Below are positions 42,953 through 54,359 of a DNA stretch of 64,000 nt, in pieces. The notes beneath the pieces were generated by a model. That model saw only the letters and a list, made by a program, of their open reading frames with translations. It was not told where the DNA came from and searched no databases. The stretch is taken from the NCBI GenBank assembly GCA_014904985.1, contig MU128927.1, positions 85,107-149,106 on the forward strand, in the 5' to 3' direction. Numbering within the stretch: position 1 is the stretch's first letter; every line of letters begins with the position of its first letter. The stretch comes from Hydnum rufescens UP504 (taxonomy: Eukaryota > Basidiomycota > Agaricomycetes > Cantharellales > Hydnaceae). The position numbers were made by a program, and so were the translations under genes.

Positions 42953-43235
42953 TTCAGTATCAGACGTCGGCACTCTCTGACGTCTGATCCTGTTCGGCAT
43001 CACTCTTAGCCTAGGAAGGCATTTGTCAAGTTCAGTGCCAGATGTCGATTTTCTTTCGCGTCTGGTATCTTGTCTGGCAGTATACAAAAGGCATTTGCTA
43101 AGTTCAGTGCTAGACGTTGACTTTCTCTCGCGCCTGGTATTTTGTCTGGCACTATACAAGGCACTCGTCAAGTTCAGTGCTAGACGTTGACTTTCTCTCG
43201 TGTCTGGTATTCTGTCTGACTCTTTGCGTTGATTT
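42953..43235 (+). repeat. 70-78 bp tandem hairpin array before KDZ copy 3
   Basis: Four units whose TTCAGT marks fall at 42953, 43031, 43103 and 43173. Each is TTCAGTGC(T/C), an arm, a CT-rich loop, the opposite arm and GGTAT.CTGTCTGGCA. The first unit has perfect 8-bp arms, CAGACGTC (42961-42968) and GACGTCTG (42979-42986). The array ends within 15 bp of the transposase ATG (43248). Confidence 0.85.
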
Positions 43236-43247
43236 TGCCTCCCGTCT

Positions 43248-46200
43248 ATGGCCAACAAAGGAAAGAGAGGAGGACCAAGCCAGCCGACTACACCATCCCT
43301 CCCATCCCCCATCACCCTGCCAGTAAAGTCTTCAGGTCCATCTGCTAAATCCAGTAAACGTCCCAGTCGAGCATGATTTCCAAAGGCCGAAATTATTGGT
43401 CAAGGCCCCTCAGGACCCATATATACAGGGGATTGTAGTGTATCTACATGAGGTACTCCACAATCCGAGGATCTCCACCATGCCGTTCCTTCCGATTTCA
43501 CAGCAATGTACCCACTGAATCTGGACTATGATCCCTATTTGGTCCCCGAGACGCACACGCACTATCTAGCAAAAGAGTCGAGGCATGCGAGACGCAAACA
43601 TGTGCAAGCTGCTCGCTGGAGCCAAACCGTCCTTCCTGCTCTCATTAGACCCTTCATGCAGTGGAAGCGCGAGCAAATGTTGTCATGACAGACACCTGCC
43701 TCGCAAAGGGGGACTGATAATAGCATGTGCTCCTGCTCCAGTCGTCACCAGCCTCTGAAGGTTGTGTGTGTATCGATTGAAGGTGTGCTCACTCTCCATT
43801 ACTTATAGCTGACGCCTGTTTGTTTATGCTTACGACTTCAATCTAGCTCTTTGTGATGTTGATATCGCTGTCTGCACCTGCCGCCCAGCCCCACAACAGC
43901 TGGTGCAGATGGGGTACTTCCCTTGCTCACCAGTCTATCCCACACTTGCTGTGAGCCTGGACATGCTTGAGCTTGTCTCTACCCTTTTCGTCCTTGCTGC
44001 GCCTAATGAAAGAGCATGGGCCACTACAATAACGAAATACCTCAAGAACTGTGGCCATGAATTTGCTACCGGAGATGCTCTGCGACATCGATTTTCATCC
44101 GCCCTTTCCCAGTATCAAGTTCTGATGCAACTGGTGGATGGGGAGATGGGTAAAATCATTGATGATGCAAGGGAGAAGACTACTGTGACGTTCAGGGCTC
44201 TCGATGATGAGATACCTGTTCATGGGTGAGAGTATGCAAATGTGCAGATGTTGGCTGGTCGCATTCAAATTGCACGCGATGATATCAGTCACCCATCAAC
44301 CCCTCCACCTTGAGAAAGACCCAGCACCAATCTCCGCGATGCCTGCCCCCTTTGCTTTGGTGGTGATCTGGATATAGTAATACCTGGAGTCCATCTCATT
44401 GTGTGCCTCGACACCAACTTCCAGTTGAAGAGGAACAGGGACAAAGATAGAAGAAAGGAGTTTGCGGGCCTACCAGGATCTTTGGATCCTAAAGTCGTCT
44501 CACTGAGAACAATCTTCCTCAGTGAAGTGCAGATCCAGGAGTGGGAAGAGAGGGTCAAGGTTTTGCGACCATCCAAACCAAAGACGGGTCATAAGCGGAA
44601 AGCTGGCAAGATGGAGGAGACTGAGGGTGATTTGATGGGTGGAGGATGGCCTGACGAGATTGAACCGGGCATGAACTTACCCAATGCGACTTATGATGCC
44701 TGTAGAGACTCCTTTGTGGCTGCCGATGGTGACCATATCAAGGCATTGTCCACGTATTTTGACTCAACTGGTGTGATGGCCTTGCTCTGTCATCATGATC
44801 ATCCCCTGGTACTGGCGAACCTGAAAACAGCTGGCGAAAAACAGTTCTATGCCCTTGCTCTCATATCCGCCTTGATGGAGTCAATTCCTAACCATTGGAG
44901 AGTTGGAGTTCTCTACGATATTGGGTGTCAGATGCATAGGACACTTCAAAAATGGGACCTCATGCCTGAATATCTGCATCGACTCAAATTCGCCATCTCA
45001 ATATTCCATGCCTATGGACACCAATGGGCATGCCAATTGTGGTATCACCCTCAGAAGGCTGCGATGTGGGGTTTATCTGATGGAGAGGGGTGTGAGCGCT
45101 TCTGGAGTGATCTTCGGAAGCTTATCCCAGGTCTCCGTGTCGCAGGTGTGAGTTGGAGTTGGTGATTGCATTTGAATGTTACCTGTATTCCTTACCAAGT
45201 TTTTCTTCTAGCATCACCGTCGTCTTTTCATTCTTGATCACCAAGCTGAGCACATCCTTGAGACGAAACATGAGGGGATGGGAAGGTGGTTGTGTGACCG
45301 GATCCGTCGAGCTGATGAGCAGCTTGGTGAAGCCTTGATGGCTGTGGGGAAGCGTCCCCATGGGTTGGATGTGGAAGGGCTCCTTGTGCAGTTCAATGAA
45401 CAGTGGGAGTTCCAAACCAAGTCCGTCGATTGTGAGTAGATTATTTGTGTATGCTTTATCATGATAGTAATCATTGGCTGTCTTAGGGCAATCAAAAACA
45501 AAGGGAACACGAGCGATAGAGCAAATTCTATCCCTTGAGACGACGGTCCAATCCCAACATGCAATACTTGTACACCTCTCGAAGGAATTAGGGAGTTTGG
45601 CAGTGGATGATAGTGTTGGGGGCAGGCTTTACGTGAGGAGTGGAAGGAGAGGGTGAAGATGGCCCAAGACACTATATCGCAACTTGAAGACAATATTGCA
45701 AGGAAAACCAAGGCACTTCGACTTGAAGACCGTGCGTCGGCAGACCGTCTTGCCAACCTCAAGAAGGACAAATGGATCAACCTACAACTCAATATCCGTG
45801 TCCTTTGTGACCAGCTAATCACAAAACTCCATGCTCGCAAATTTGAGCTTGCTAACTTAGAGCGTGCACATGCAAGTCGGGCCATGGGTATGTGTGCAAA
45901 ATTTTACATCCGATTTCATGCCTATAATTGATCGGACTCCAGATCAGAAAACCAAGAGCCATGTTGAAAAGGCGGTTAAACAGTGTGCCCCAGGAATCGA
46001 GGCTACAGTCCACAAATACAATGCCAAGCGGAAGGAAATGCTGAAGGAGCGAGGGAAGAATGGTGTACAGAGGGATGCATATGTTCCACCGGAGCTTGTG
46101 ATGGAGGGATTATTCAATTTGGACATCGATCAGGACATTTGGGAGAATGCCGACATGGTGGACTTCAAGGGGGGGGAGATTCCTTTGTGGCTTGCTAATA

Positions 46201-46762
46201 AGGAGGTTTGGGATGGAATTAGGGCAGCCCAGGAGGTCAAAAGTTGTCAAGAAGAGCTTCGCCGATGTGATGTTGAGTATTCAAACCTTCACGCTTGGTT
46301 TGTTGAGGAATATGAAGCAGTCCACAACGTATTCAAGTTCGGCAATGGTGTGAGTCTTCAATACTCTTTCCTGATTTGGAAGCTTATTATAATGTCCACA
46401 AAGATGATGATGTAGTGTTCTTTGCATTGCTTTGCTTACATGTTCTCTTTAACAGGATGAAGACATGGGAATGCAGCCTTGCTACAATTACTATTCCTGT
46501 GGGCGCAGTAGATTGGAGTCGGATTTCAATGCCACCACCTGTCAATCATCCTTGGACATGCAGGAAAGCCCTACAAGGCATCCCACAGCTGGGGGAAAGA
46601 GATGAGGATGGGGACACGAGCTCTGATGATGATGATGGGGTTGAGCTAGAGCCGGTTGCAGAGTTAGAGGATGTCGGATTTCTAGGCGACTTGGATCGTC
46701 TGATTGGTGAGGGTGATTGGTCTGAGGGAGAGGGACAAGACAATGTAATGGTAGATTTATAG
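43248..46762 (+). pseudogene. KDZ transposase copy 3 (CxC1 type), best preserved, with introns
   Basis: ATG at 43248. CxC1 cysteine cluster (CSCSS.., VCTCRP, FPCSPVYPTLAVSLDMLEL, NERAW), a CPLC knuckle (about 44347), VCLDTNFQ (44403), NATYDACRDSFVAADGDHIKA, YDIGCQMHR (44915), HAYGHQWACQLWYHP (45008), GLSDGEGCERFWSDL (45070), coiled coil and acidic tail to 46762. Introns: 43783-43846, 45148-45211, 45432-45486, 45888-45942, 46348-46403; four restore frames found in copies 1 and 2, and the fifth (43783-43846) joins IEG with LCDVDIAVC. Damage is slight: TGA at 43373, 44227 and about 44311 (each from CGA by comparison or context), one or two uncertain joins near 43440 and a frameshift near 45625. 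Confidence 0.9.
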
Positions 46763-46804
46763 ACTTCATCCTCAGTGTTATGCGCAAGTTCAGAATTCTG
46801 CTAA

Positions 46805-47015
46805 GTGCTCTGAGTTGGGCCCAAGTCTTCCTTGTGTTCAGCAAAACCCGGGAAGTCACCTATTTGGGGCCAGTTGAGTCCAGTTGAGCCCAGTTAAGCC
46901 CACTTGGGCCCAGATTTGGGCGCAACATTGTTCTCCGTACCATCATCAATCAATTTTGGGTGCACATTGGGCCCAACTATATATTGATCTCCATAGGTAC
47001 CTATTCTGCCACAGT
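46805..47015. repeat. KDZ copy 3 3' palindrome cluster
   Basis: TTGGGCCCAA at about 46814 and 46966 with a TTGGGCCCA variant between, a run of CCAGTTGAGCCCAG-like 11-bp words (46860-46910), and ATAGGTACCTAT at 47001. It parallels the 29.4-29.6 kb cluster. Confidence 0.65.
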
Positions 47016-47139
47016 TTTGTGCCTTAGATTGATGTAAAATATGGCTGACCAGCCTGTGTTTTACACCAAATTATTTTAGTGGTTTGGACTTCTGTATGGT
47101 TTTCAGTCAATAAATTAATGTGAACTTCGCCTGACCATT

Positions 47140-49480
47140 ATTGGTCTCTTGATATAGAACACTGATGGACCTGTTCACATTGACCTTGATGTTGGAACAG
47201 AGTGGCCCATTCTGAAACTGCACCAACACCTGGGTGCAATACTGGATGCTGGGATCGTACTTCCAGACAAACAGATTGGACTCTGGCACCCTACTTTCAA
47301 TGAGTGGTGATGGCAGTCAATTTCTACCATGGAGATAAGTGTCAAAGATACAAAGAGGGTTCTTGCTCATCTCTCTACTGTCCAGACCATAGATGATGTG
47401 GTTTTTGCAGATGAGAGGCAGAAGTTAGAGCTGGCCTCCCAATTACCAATTTTGAAACAGCCTCCTAGCCCTGTAGTCAACCAGCATCCCACCAAAATAC
47501 CCCAAAATTCTCTCAGCTCTACCTATCCTGCCCAATTTTGTCATTACACATCAATTGGAGATCACACAAGTTTGCTTGGAGATCACATGAGTTCAGCTGG
47601 AGATCATGCCAGTTCAGTTGGAGATCGCATGAGTTTGGTTGGAGATCGCATGGGTTTGGTTGGAGATCGCATGGGTTTGGTTGGAGATCGCATGGGTTTG
47701 GTTGGAGATCGCATGGGTTTGGTTGGAGATCGCATGGGTTTGGTTGGAGATCGCATGAGTTCAGTTGGAGATCGCACAGGTTCGGTTGGAGATCGCATGG
47801 GTTCAGTTGGAGATCGCACGGGTTTGGTTGGAGATCACACAGGTTTGGTTGGAGATCGCACAGGTTTGGTTGGAGATCATGCAGGTTCGGTTGGAGATCA
47901 CGCGAGTTTGGTTGGAGATTGTGCGAGTTCAGTTGGAGATCACCCAAGTTTGTTCCAAGGGCACACGAGTGCATTTGGAGATCACAGAGACCATCAGCTG
48001 CCTCATACTCTGGTCTTTGTCACAACAGATGTCTTTCCAACCACCTATGTGGCTGACATGGCAGTCTTTATGGCAGCAGCTCTTTCTCTGAAGCACCCAA
48101 ATGAGGGCCAAATTGATTCACTGATGAGAGTGCATTACCCCTCGACTAGTAGATTCCCAAGGACAAAGTATTATGAGATCCAAAGAACTGGGTGTTTCCA
48201 TTAACCATGGTTTTCTTCAAACCTTTATTGATGCTGGGCACACCAATTCAGGTACATACACAAGGCTGAGTCATGCTGTGAAGGCTGCCAAGGAACAAGG
48301 TATGGAATTATCTCTATCATATGAGTATCATACACTAAATCATTACAGAGCTGAAAAGTGGCACCTCTCAGGGAAAGATTGTTCCTTCCCAGACACAAGG
48401 GGCCATGAGTACTCACATGCATGATCTCTGACTGTATACAATTGACTCAGACACACCCTGCATCCCTGCCCCTTCACAATACAGTGATGAGAGTTTCCAA
48501 GTTACTTTTGTGACCAATGGCATCTCCATGACTGGAACAGACAAGAATTTGGTTCTAGTGAGTTATGAAACCCTATCATCCTGTATGTTTTGTTGACACC
48601 ATGAATGTGACATGGCTAGTTGAAGTATGAATGATTTGGACATCCATAGAACAAATTGGAAAGTTCTACAAGCCACCTCTCCATGGTACAGACCCTCGAG
48701 CATTCTGGGACTCTGAAGTCAATTCAATGTTGTGGGATCTTATCATGTTTTCAAAATTTCAAGCACTCATAGAAGTCTTTGACCGGCATGCAAAACACTA
48801 TCTTGTGGACATTCTCCATCATATGTTAAAACATTGTCACATTCTTATACTGTGGGCTCATTTTACTTCATCCAGCAATCAGCTGTGTTGAAACTGCCCT
48901 TTTTACACCACTTTCAGGGTCAATGAGCATGGAATTCCCACCTATCTCTTGCAGAATGCAATCCCTGGAGATGACATGGCAAGGCCATATAAATTTACTG
49001 GGACAGAGCAAGATACCACCTTCCTTGCTCACACAATTGCTGCACTCATTCATCTTTCTTTTTCCTCGGCACTTGTGGAGTACATGGACCTTGATGATTA
49101 TGAAGATCCAGAAAATGAACACCTGGTTCATTTCCACATGGTCTTTTTACTGACATCCAAGGTTAGTGCTTTTTGTAATTTCTCTTTACTGTCTTGCCTC
49201 ATTGTGGTATTTGGATATAGGTGTATATGTTCCTGGCCAAGGCTTCTCTGTCTTTGATGTTATAGCTCATAGTGCTGGAAGGTGAGTTTTGAACCTCTAT
49301 CCATATTTCAAGGGACTGGCTAAAGCCATGGTTACAGTTATCCCAGTCCAAATAATCGTATCACTGGGAATCATCTCGGGACCAAGGACCAAGGGCATAT
49401 GAGCACTTTGCCAAAAACCATGTGTGTAATGGGATTTGCCAAGGACTTCAGCTCCCTATTGTGTCCAACCCAGTAACAGG
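47140..49480 (+). pseudogene. alpha-kinase-like gene relic with heptad-coded repeat
   Basis: A leading segment (HIDLDVGTEWPILKLHQHLGA, LWHPTFNEW; stop at about 47310), then the 291-codon frame 47329-48204 carrying VGDRMGL repeats, GVSINHGFLQTFIDAGHTNSG (about 48190), RAFWDSEVNSMLWDL (about 48690), YKFTGTEQDTTFLAHTIAALIHLSF (48985-49060) and LVEYMDLDDYE. An intron (49160-49220) is followed by VPGQGFSVFDVIAHSAG and, later, HFAKNHVCNGICQGLQLP (about 49415-49460). The order F(T/S)GTEQ, a hydrophobic helix, FDV..H and a C-terminal NHVCN..C recalls fungal alpha-type kinases. Catalytic residues cannot be assigned. Several stops and frame changes. Confidence 0.45.
47556..47985 (+). repeat. 21-bp minisatellite, about 19 units
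   Basis: Unit GGTTGGAGATCGCATGGGTTT with variants; codes VGDRMGL on the plus strand. Five adjacent units near 47640-47745 are identical at the protein level, pointing to recent homogenisation. Confidence 0.9.
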
Positions 49481-49499
49481 GGATTGAAGGACTACTCCA

Positions 49500-50442
49500 A
49501 TATGTATTCAGACAAATAAAATTACAAGTTATGTTATGGCCTTAGCAATACTGTTAGTCTGGGCATATCTGGACTCATTGACATGTTCATAACAGCTAGG
49601 GGCAGGGGTTCTGGTCCAGGCTTGAGATTGTAATCTGTGGGAGGAGGGTTGTGTAGACTCTAAGACAGGATAATTAGCTTTGAGTCAAGAGACCTCTTGA
49701 TGGCTGAAATGGGTCAAGGACTTCAGAGGACCAGTGGAAGCAATAGTATTCATAAGTCTGGGTCTCACAGTGCCTAGGGTGCAGTGTGCAGTTCAGCACA
49801 CTGCAACAGGTGCAAGTTCTGAACAAAAAGAAGATGACATTTGGGTACAGCCATGGCTAGTCTAATTAGTCTACTTATGTAATAAGAGATGATCTAACTA
49901 AAGCTGGGGCAGCACCAAACTCCAGTGGAGAAGCTTTCCACTGGTTGAGTTCAAGAGAAAGAATAAAGGAAGAAAGGAGGATGGGTGATACAATGAGAGG
50001 GCTATCTGATGGTTGATAGGGCCAAGTGCCTGCTGGGCTCCCACACCACTAACAAATACCATATGATTTTCAATAGATAGGTGCAATATAGCATGATATT
50101 ACATACATGCTCTGTGTGACTAAGTCTGGATAAGTCTGACTAAGTCTGGGTACATCTGGGTGAGAGAAAGAGAGATGGAAGAGAAGGCAGAGAGAGACAA
50201 GTTCTGCAGCCCATAGTAGGTCTAGGCAGAGACAGAGTGTGCTAGTCTTTAACTTGGGGCTCACACTAAAGAGTTCTTGGAACTGTAGTCCAGAGTAGTA
50301 GTGGAATCATGAGTATATATGAGAGAGGTAGAGGAATACATGGAACAAACCAGTAGTCTGGAGTTGCAGTGGAAATCCTGAGAAACCAAAGCTAATGTCT
50401 CTGGTCTTCATTCTCAGACTACTTTTACAGAATGGCTATACT
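49500..50442. other. no recognisable gene
   Basis: Unique-looking, moderately AT-rich DNA with scattered short frames. A CTGGATAAGTCTGACTAAG repeat lies at 50120-50150. Confidence 0.3.
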
Positions 50443-50870
50443 TGTTGAGACAGATATACACATGATTACATAATGTCTATACTTCATGACTCTCTTCTAC
50501 ATGTGCATATAGCTTCTGCCAAGCACTGTTGCTCATCAGGTTATGGGCCCATGTGGCATTGTAGGAGGCAGCAGTAAAAACCACAGCAGCAGGAAAAACT
50601 GCCTAAAATCCTCACTCAAGACATGAGGTCTTCCAGTGAAAAGTAGCATGGCAGTAAAAACTGCACCTAGATGCTTGAGCCAGTAAAAAGCCCAAACCTC
50701 CTGCCAGTAAAAAGTGGCATGGCAATAAAAACTGCATCTAGACACTTGTGCCAGTAAAAAGCCAAGGTCTTCTCCTTCTGGGCCAGTAAAAAGCTCAGAT
50801 CCCCATCTCCACCACCTCCTGTTGTCTTGAGCCAGTAAAAAGCCAAACCTGACTCTCCTGTAAATTTGGT
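50443..50870 (+). mobile_element. copia 5' fragment: 96-bp LTR, primer site and leader repeats
   Basis: LTR 50443-50538 (TGTTGAGACA ... GCTCATCA) aligns with the 96-bp LTRs at 56723-56818 and 62899-62994. It is followed by GGTTATGGGCCCATG, a good match to the copia-type primer site that pairs with an internal part of initiator tRNA-Met. Then come GCCAGTAAAAAGC and GGCAGTAAAAACTGC repeats to about 50870. The element ends there without gag. Confidence 0.8.
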
Positions 50871-51141
50871 TGTGTCCAAATTAGGTTCAGTCAAGGTAGG
50901 CACCCAGGGAGGAGGTTCCAGATTGGGCTTCAACCTGAAGGAGTCTTGAGTTAGAGAAGGAGTCAGTTCAAGAGAAGGAAGTAGCTCATTGGATCCATCT
51001 TGAGAATGACAGTCATGCTGACTTGAGAGATCCATAGTTCCAGAGGAATAAGCTAGTCAGGTCACTCTCTGACAGGCATAAAAGGAGGGGGAATCTTAGG
51101 TAGAAAACCAAGAAATTCAGAGGCAGCTCCCCAGCAATCTC

Positions 51142-51540
51142 TGTTGGAGCGAGCGGATACAGAAGTGACTGGATATGACGTCGGAGACAAGCATGACCCC
51201 TAGGGGGCTATGCAAACAGCACTGACCTCGATTATCTAGGATCTTGTAGATAGGTTTCACCAGCAATCTTTTCCTTGCCACCATCATTGGACTTTTACTT
51301 CATCTTTACCCCATATTTTACCCCATCTTATGTGTTTCTGTGCCTCATGTAAATAGTATAAAGGATGGGCTTGAGCGCACATAAATCTCAAGGACTTTTC
51401 TCTGTGTGTGTTCTTCCTGCCACCTGCTTAATTCACCTGGGCGACTCGAGTCTTGCCAGTCTACTGAATTCGTCCTCACCCGCTTAGTAATCAGGGGGAG
51501 TTCTTCTTGCACAAATACCATAACTCTCACTAATCTCTCT
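51142..51540 (+). mobile_element. possible solo LTR
   Basis: Starts TGTTGGAGCGAG, has a TATA-like AGTATAAAGG (about 51356), and ends near TAACTCTCACT. AATCTC occurs at both edges (51136-51141 and about 51531) as a possible target duplication. A 28-bp similar stretch flanks it too. The end point is uncertain. Confidence 0.4.
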
Positions 51541-51544
51541 ATTC

Positions 51545-52148
51545 TTCACACACCCAGAAGAAATTCAGAGGTAGCCCTCAGCAGTCTCTCTATTCTTCAC
51601 ACATCCAGATCACCTTAGACACACTAGACTAAGCTCTACAGTAGAAAAAGGAGAAATCTGACTTCACAAGTATTGGAAGACCAAGCCCTCAATAGCTTAA
51701 GCCTAGCATAAATAAGTCTAGCACAGCTTATCAAGAGGAAGATCTTCAGTACACTTGGAGAGGATTTAAGGCCCTTAGTAACCTGTAACAAGTCTTACCT
51801 AAGTTCTTGATTGACTTTACACCCTTCTCATGCTTTAGCCCCTATTCATCAACCTTTCAACCTTCCACCTCTTTCATCCAAACCCTCCACACACTCTCTC
51901 TACCCCTATATCCAGCCCTTGATTCTTATGCCTATCTCAGTAATAAGAACCAGTTCCTTGTCATTTACTTAAGACTAAGTCTAGACTCTGTCATTTGACT
52001 TGCTCTTGTTTTCTTCTGAACACTGGGAGAAAACCCCTACAACCATCATTTACCAGGAAAGCAGACAAACTGACACCTTCTTCATATTGTCTGATACTTT
52101 TGGTTCAGTGAGCCCCAGACCATAAGAATGTTCTCATTAACATAAGTA
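51545..52148. other. no recognisable gene
   Basis: Begins with two copies of CTCTCTATTCTTCACACA 52 bp apart (51533 and 51585). The rest is pyrimidine-rich DNA without motifs, 3' of the gene on the minus strand. Confidence 0.3.
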
Positions 52149-54357
52149 TTACAGGAGTGCATTACGGTTGATTTGCCAGGGATTGTGGCCCTTCCTCTCC
52201 AGCTCCTCAACCATGAACCGATTCCGTCGCTTGATCATTTCATCAAGGAAGAAGTTATAATATGTGACTTCCATCTGACGCACCATTGCCTGGAATCCTC
52301 CAATCCATGCATTTGTCTGTTCAGCAACAGATGTATTGAAACGCCACTTGCCATCAGGCAATATAAGCTCGGGGAAGCCTGCAGGGTTAACATTTTGTTG
52401 ACAGTAAGTATCCCCTGGGCCATGTTTCCGATCATGGTGGAAGACATCTGCTGGTGTTGCTGTATAGGCCCAGTGAGGATCATCCTGGATGAGACGATGG
52501 AGATGGCATGCATCATCAAAGAAGAGGTACTCTGGCATAGATGGTGTGGTTGGGAATGTTTGCTCACAGAACAGCTACAGAGAATCCCATTAGCACACAA
52601 GCCCAAAGAGGAAATCCACCCCTGAGAAATACCTTCACTGCTGAAATTGCCTCTGCACCATAGAATGTTGCACGGATAATATAACACCACAAGGCGAACT
52701 AGAAGTTGTTCATTATGGGTGCGGCAACGCCCAAATGTGGCTCGCAGGCTCCGGTTCCCAGATTCGGACTTCCCATCATGGAGTGGCTTGTCTTGATCTG
52801 GTTCGTTGGGCTCCACTGGAATGAGGTCTGGATCATCTGCGGTATCTGCTGAACTGTCACTGGGAATATGGACACCAGCTTGTTTCAGTCGATGGTGCAA
52901 TTGGAACATAGCCTTCCCTCGGGCCACAAAATTGGATTCCATCACCTGATGGCCAGAATCTGCACAAGTGCGAGATCCAGGTTCACAGGTGGCAGAGCAT
53001 CCACGTACTCGGCAAATCTTGTCATAGTGTGCATGGTCAATGCAGAATACGTGAAGAGGTGAAGGAAGTGGTTTTTGGCAGTGCAGCTCCGCAGCACAGC
53101 GAGGATGTCCTATGGAGACACCATCTGTAACAGCAGCTTGAATTTTCCCTATTGTAATGTATGTCAGTGTGAAGTTGAAAATGATAGCAGAGTAAATTTA
53201 CGCATTTCCCCATTATTCTCCAGCAAAATACAGCATTTGTCACAGGCATGATCCCAGTATTCCTGTCCTGTTCCCTCCATTGCCTTGTTTCGAGCCTCCA
53301 TGGCAGGCTGGACTCGCAGTCGCTGACTTCCAACGTCATGAGGGAGAACCAGGATCTCCTTCTGCTCAGCAGAGTCAAGGAGGAGAGAATAGAGTATAAA
53401 ACCACCAGAAACATGCTCAGGTGTCATAGATGCTGGGGTGGCAGAATGGGGGGTTGGACTATCCAATGGAAATGAGGAGTATGCCTGCAGATTGTTCAAT
53501 ATATGGGCAGATTTGTTACTGAGAGTGTGATTGTAAACACGAGAGCAATTCTCAGCTGAAACCCTGAAAAAATGGTCAGGCTCCATCCCAAAATTGGAGG
53601 GACAATTGGGTAACTACCATGCAAAAGCCATTTGTGTTGCAAAAAATTCCAGCAATGCACTTTCTGCAAAGTAATAGGTTGCTAGTTGAATGATTTCAGG
53701 AACCCCAGGATAGTATGTCCTAGTTGAGGTTTCCTTGTGAACTACATAGTTGTGGTAATAGCTGCTGGTGGCAGTCTGGGGAAAAAACACTTAGCCATAC
53801 TTTGATAGGAAGCAGAAAAACACATACTATGGCAATATACTGAAGTACTGAAGATTGGAAGAGCACCTTCTTGTAGTGTGAATAGAACAGCTTTGTGGCA
53901 CATATGGTCTCCAAGCTGTTGGCCATTGCAAAGGGGCATGGTACAGATTCTTGTGGGTGGATACACATCCCAGTAGCCTGAGAAACCATATTTACTAGAT
54001 GGAATTACCCTAGTTCAGGTGATACTTACTGATTTCATTCTCAACACCATATACCCTGAATGCTTCAAGATCCCTTGAGGTAGGGGCAACAGGAGCAGTG
54101 TTCATTGCATGAGGCCCAATAATATCCCATAAAGTCTGGATGTGTGCAATATTGGCTTTTAATGCATGAGCCAAGAAATCCAGTACATTGTGCGGAAGGT
54201 CTCCTTTGCAACTGCATTCTCCAGGTGCAAATTGTATGGGGTTTTTGAGATGTGGAATCAAGTGAAGAAATTGGGAGAAGGTATCCAAAGAGATATTCTC
54301 CAATGACTCAGCAGCCATGCATGACAATACTGAGGATAGAGACATTCTCATATTCAT
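52149..54357 (-). pseudogene. CxC5/CxC6-type KDZ-associated protein, six exons, two frameshifts
   Basis: Minus-strand exons 54357-54030, 53977-53828, 53775-53618, 53563-53202, 53148-52633 and 52574-52149, with five 52-58 bp introns that all have GT..AG ends. Domain order: helical N-terminus (TFSQFLHLIPHL); a cysteine cluster YPPTRICTMPLC..VYCHNCH (CxC5); YYPGVPEIIQLATYYFAES; NCSRVYNHTLSN; QAAVTDGVSIGHPRC, HVFCIDHAHYDKICRVRGC (CxC6); FGRCRTHNEQ; IIRATFYGAEAISAVK; then EYLFFDDACHLHRLI, DVFHHDRKH, FNTSVAEQTNAWIGGF and YNFFLDEMIKRRNRF. About 645 codons, near full length. One-base frame errors lie near 53765 and 52690. Family known as KDZ-linked in mushrooms; role inferred as transposase or accessory. 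Confidence 0.85.
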
Positions 54358-54359
54358 GT

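Noticed and set aside
49500..50442. Extra LTR or gene between the alpha-kinase relic and the copia fragment
   Set aside because: No TG..CA repeat pair, primer site or conserved peptide could be found by reading both strands.
50539..50560. tRNA gene at GGTTATGGGCCC
   Set aside because: It matches only the part of initiator tRNA used as a copia primer site, directly after an LTR. No cloverleaf can be built around it.
53192..53201. Coding through the 53.2-kb intron
   Set aside because: The open frame continues for a few codons, but joining 53202 to 53148 restores a well-formed QAAVTDGVSIG block, so splicing is favoured.
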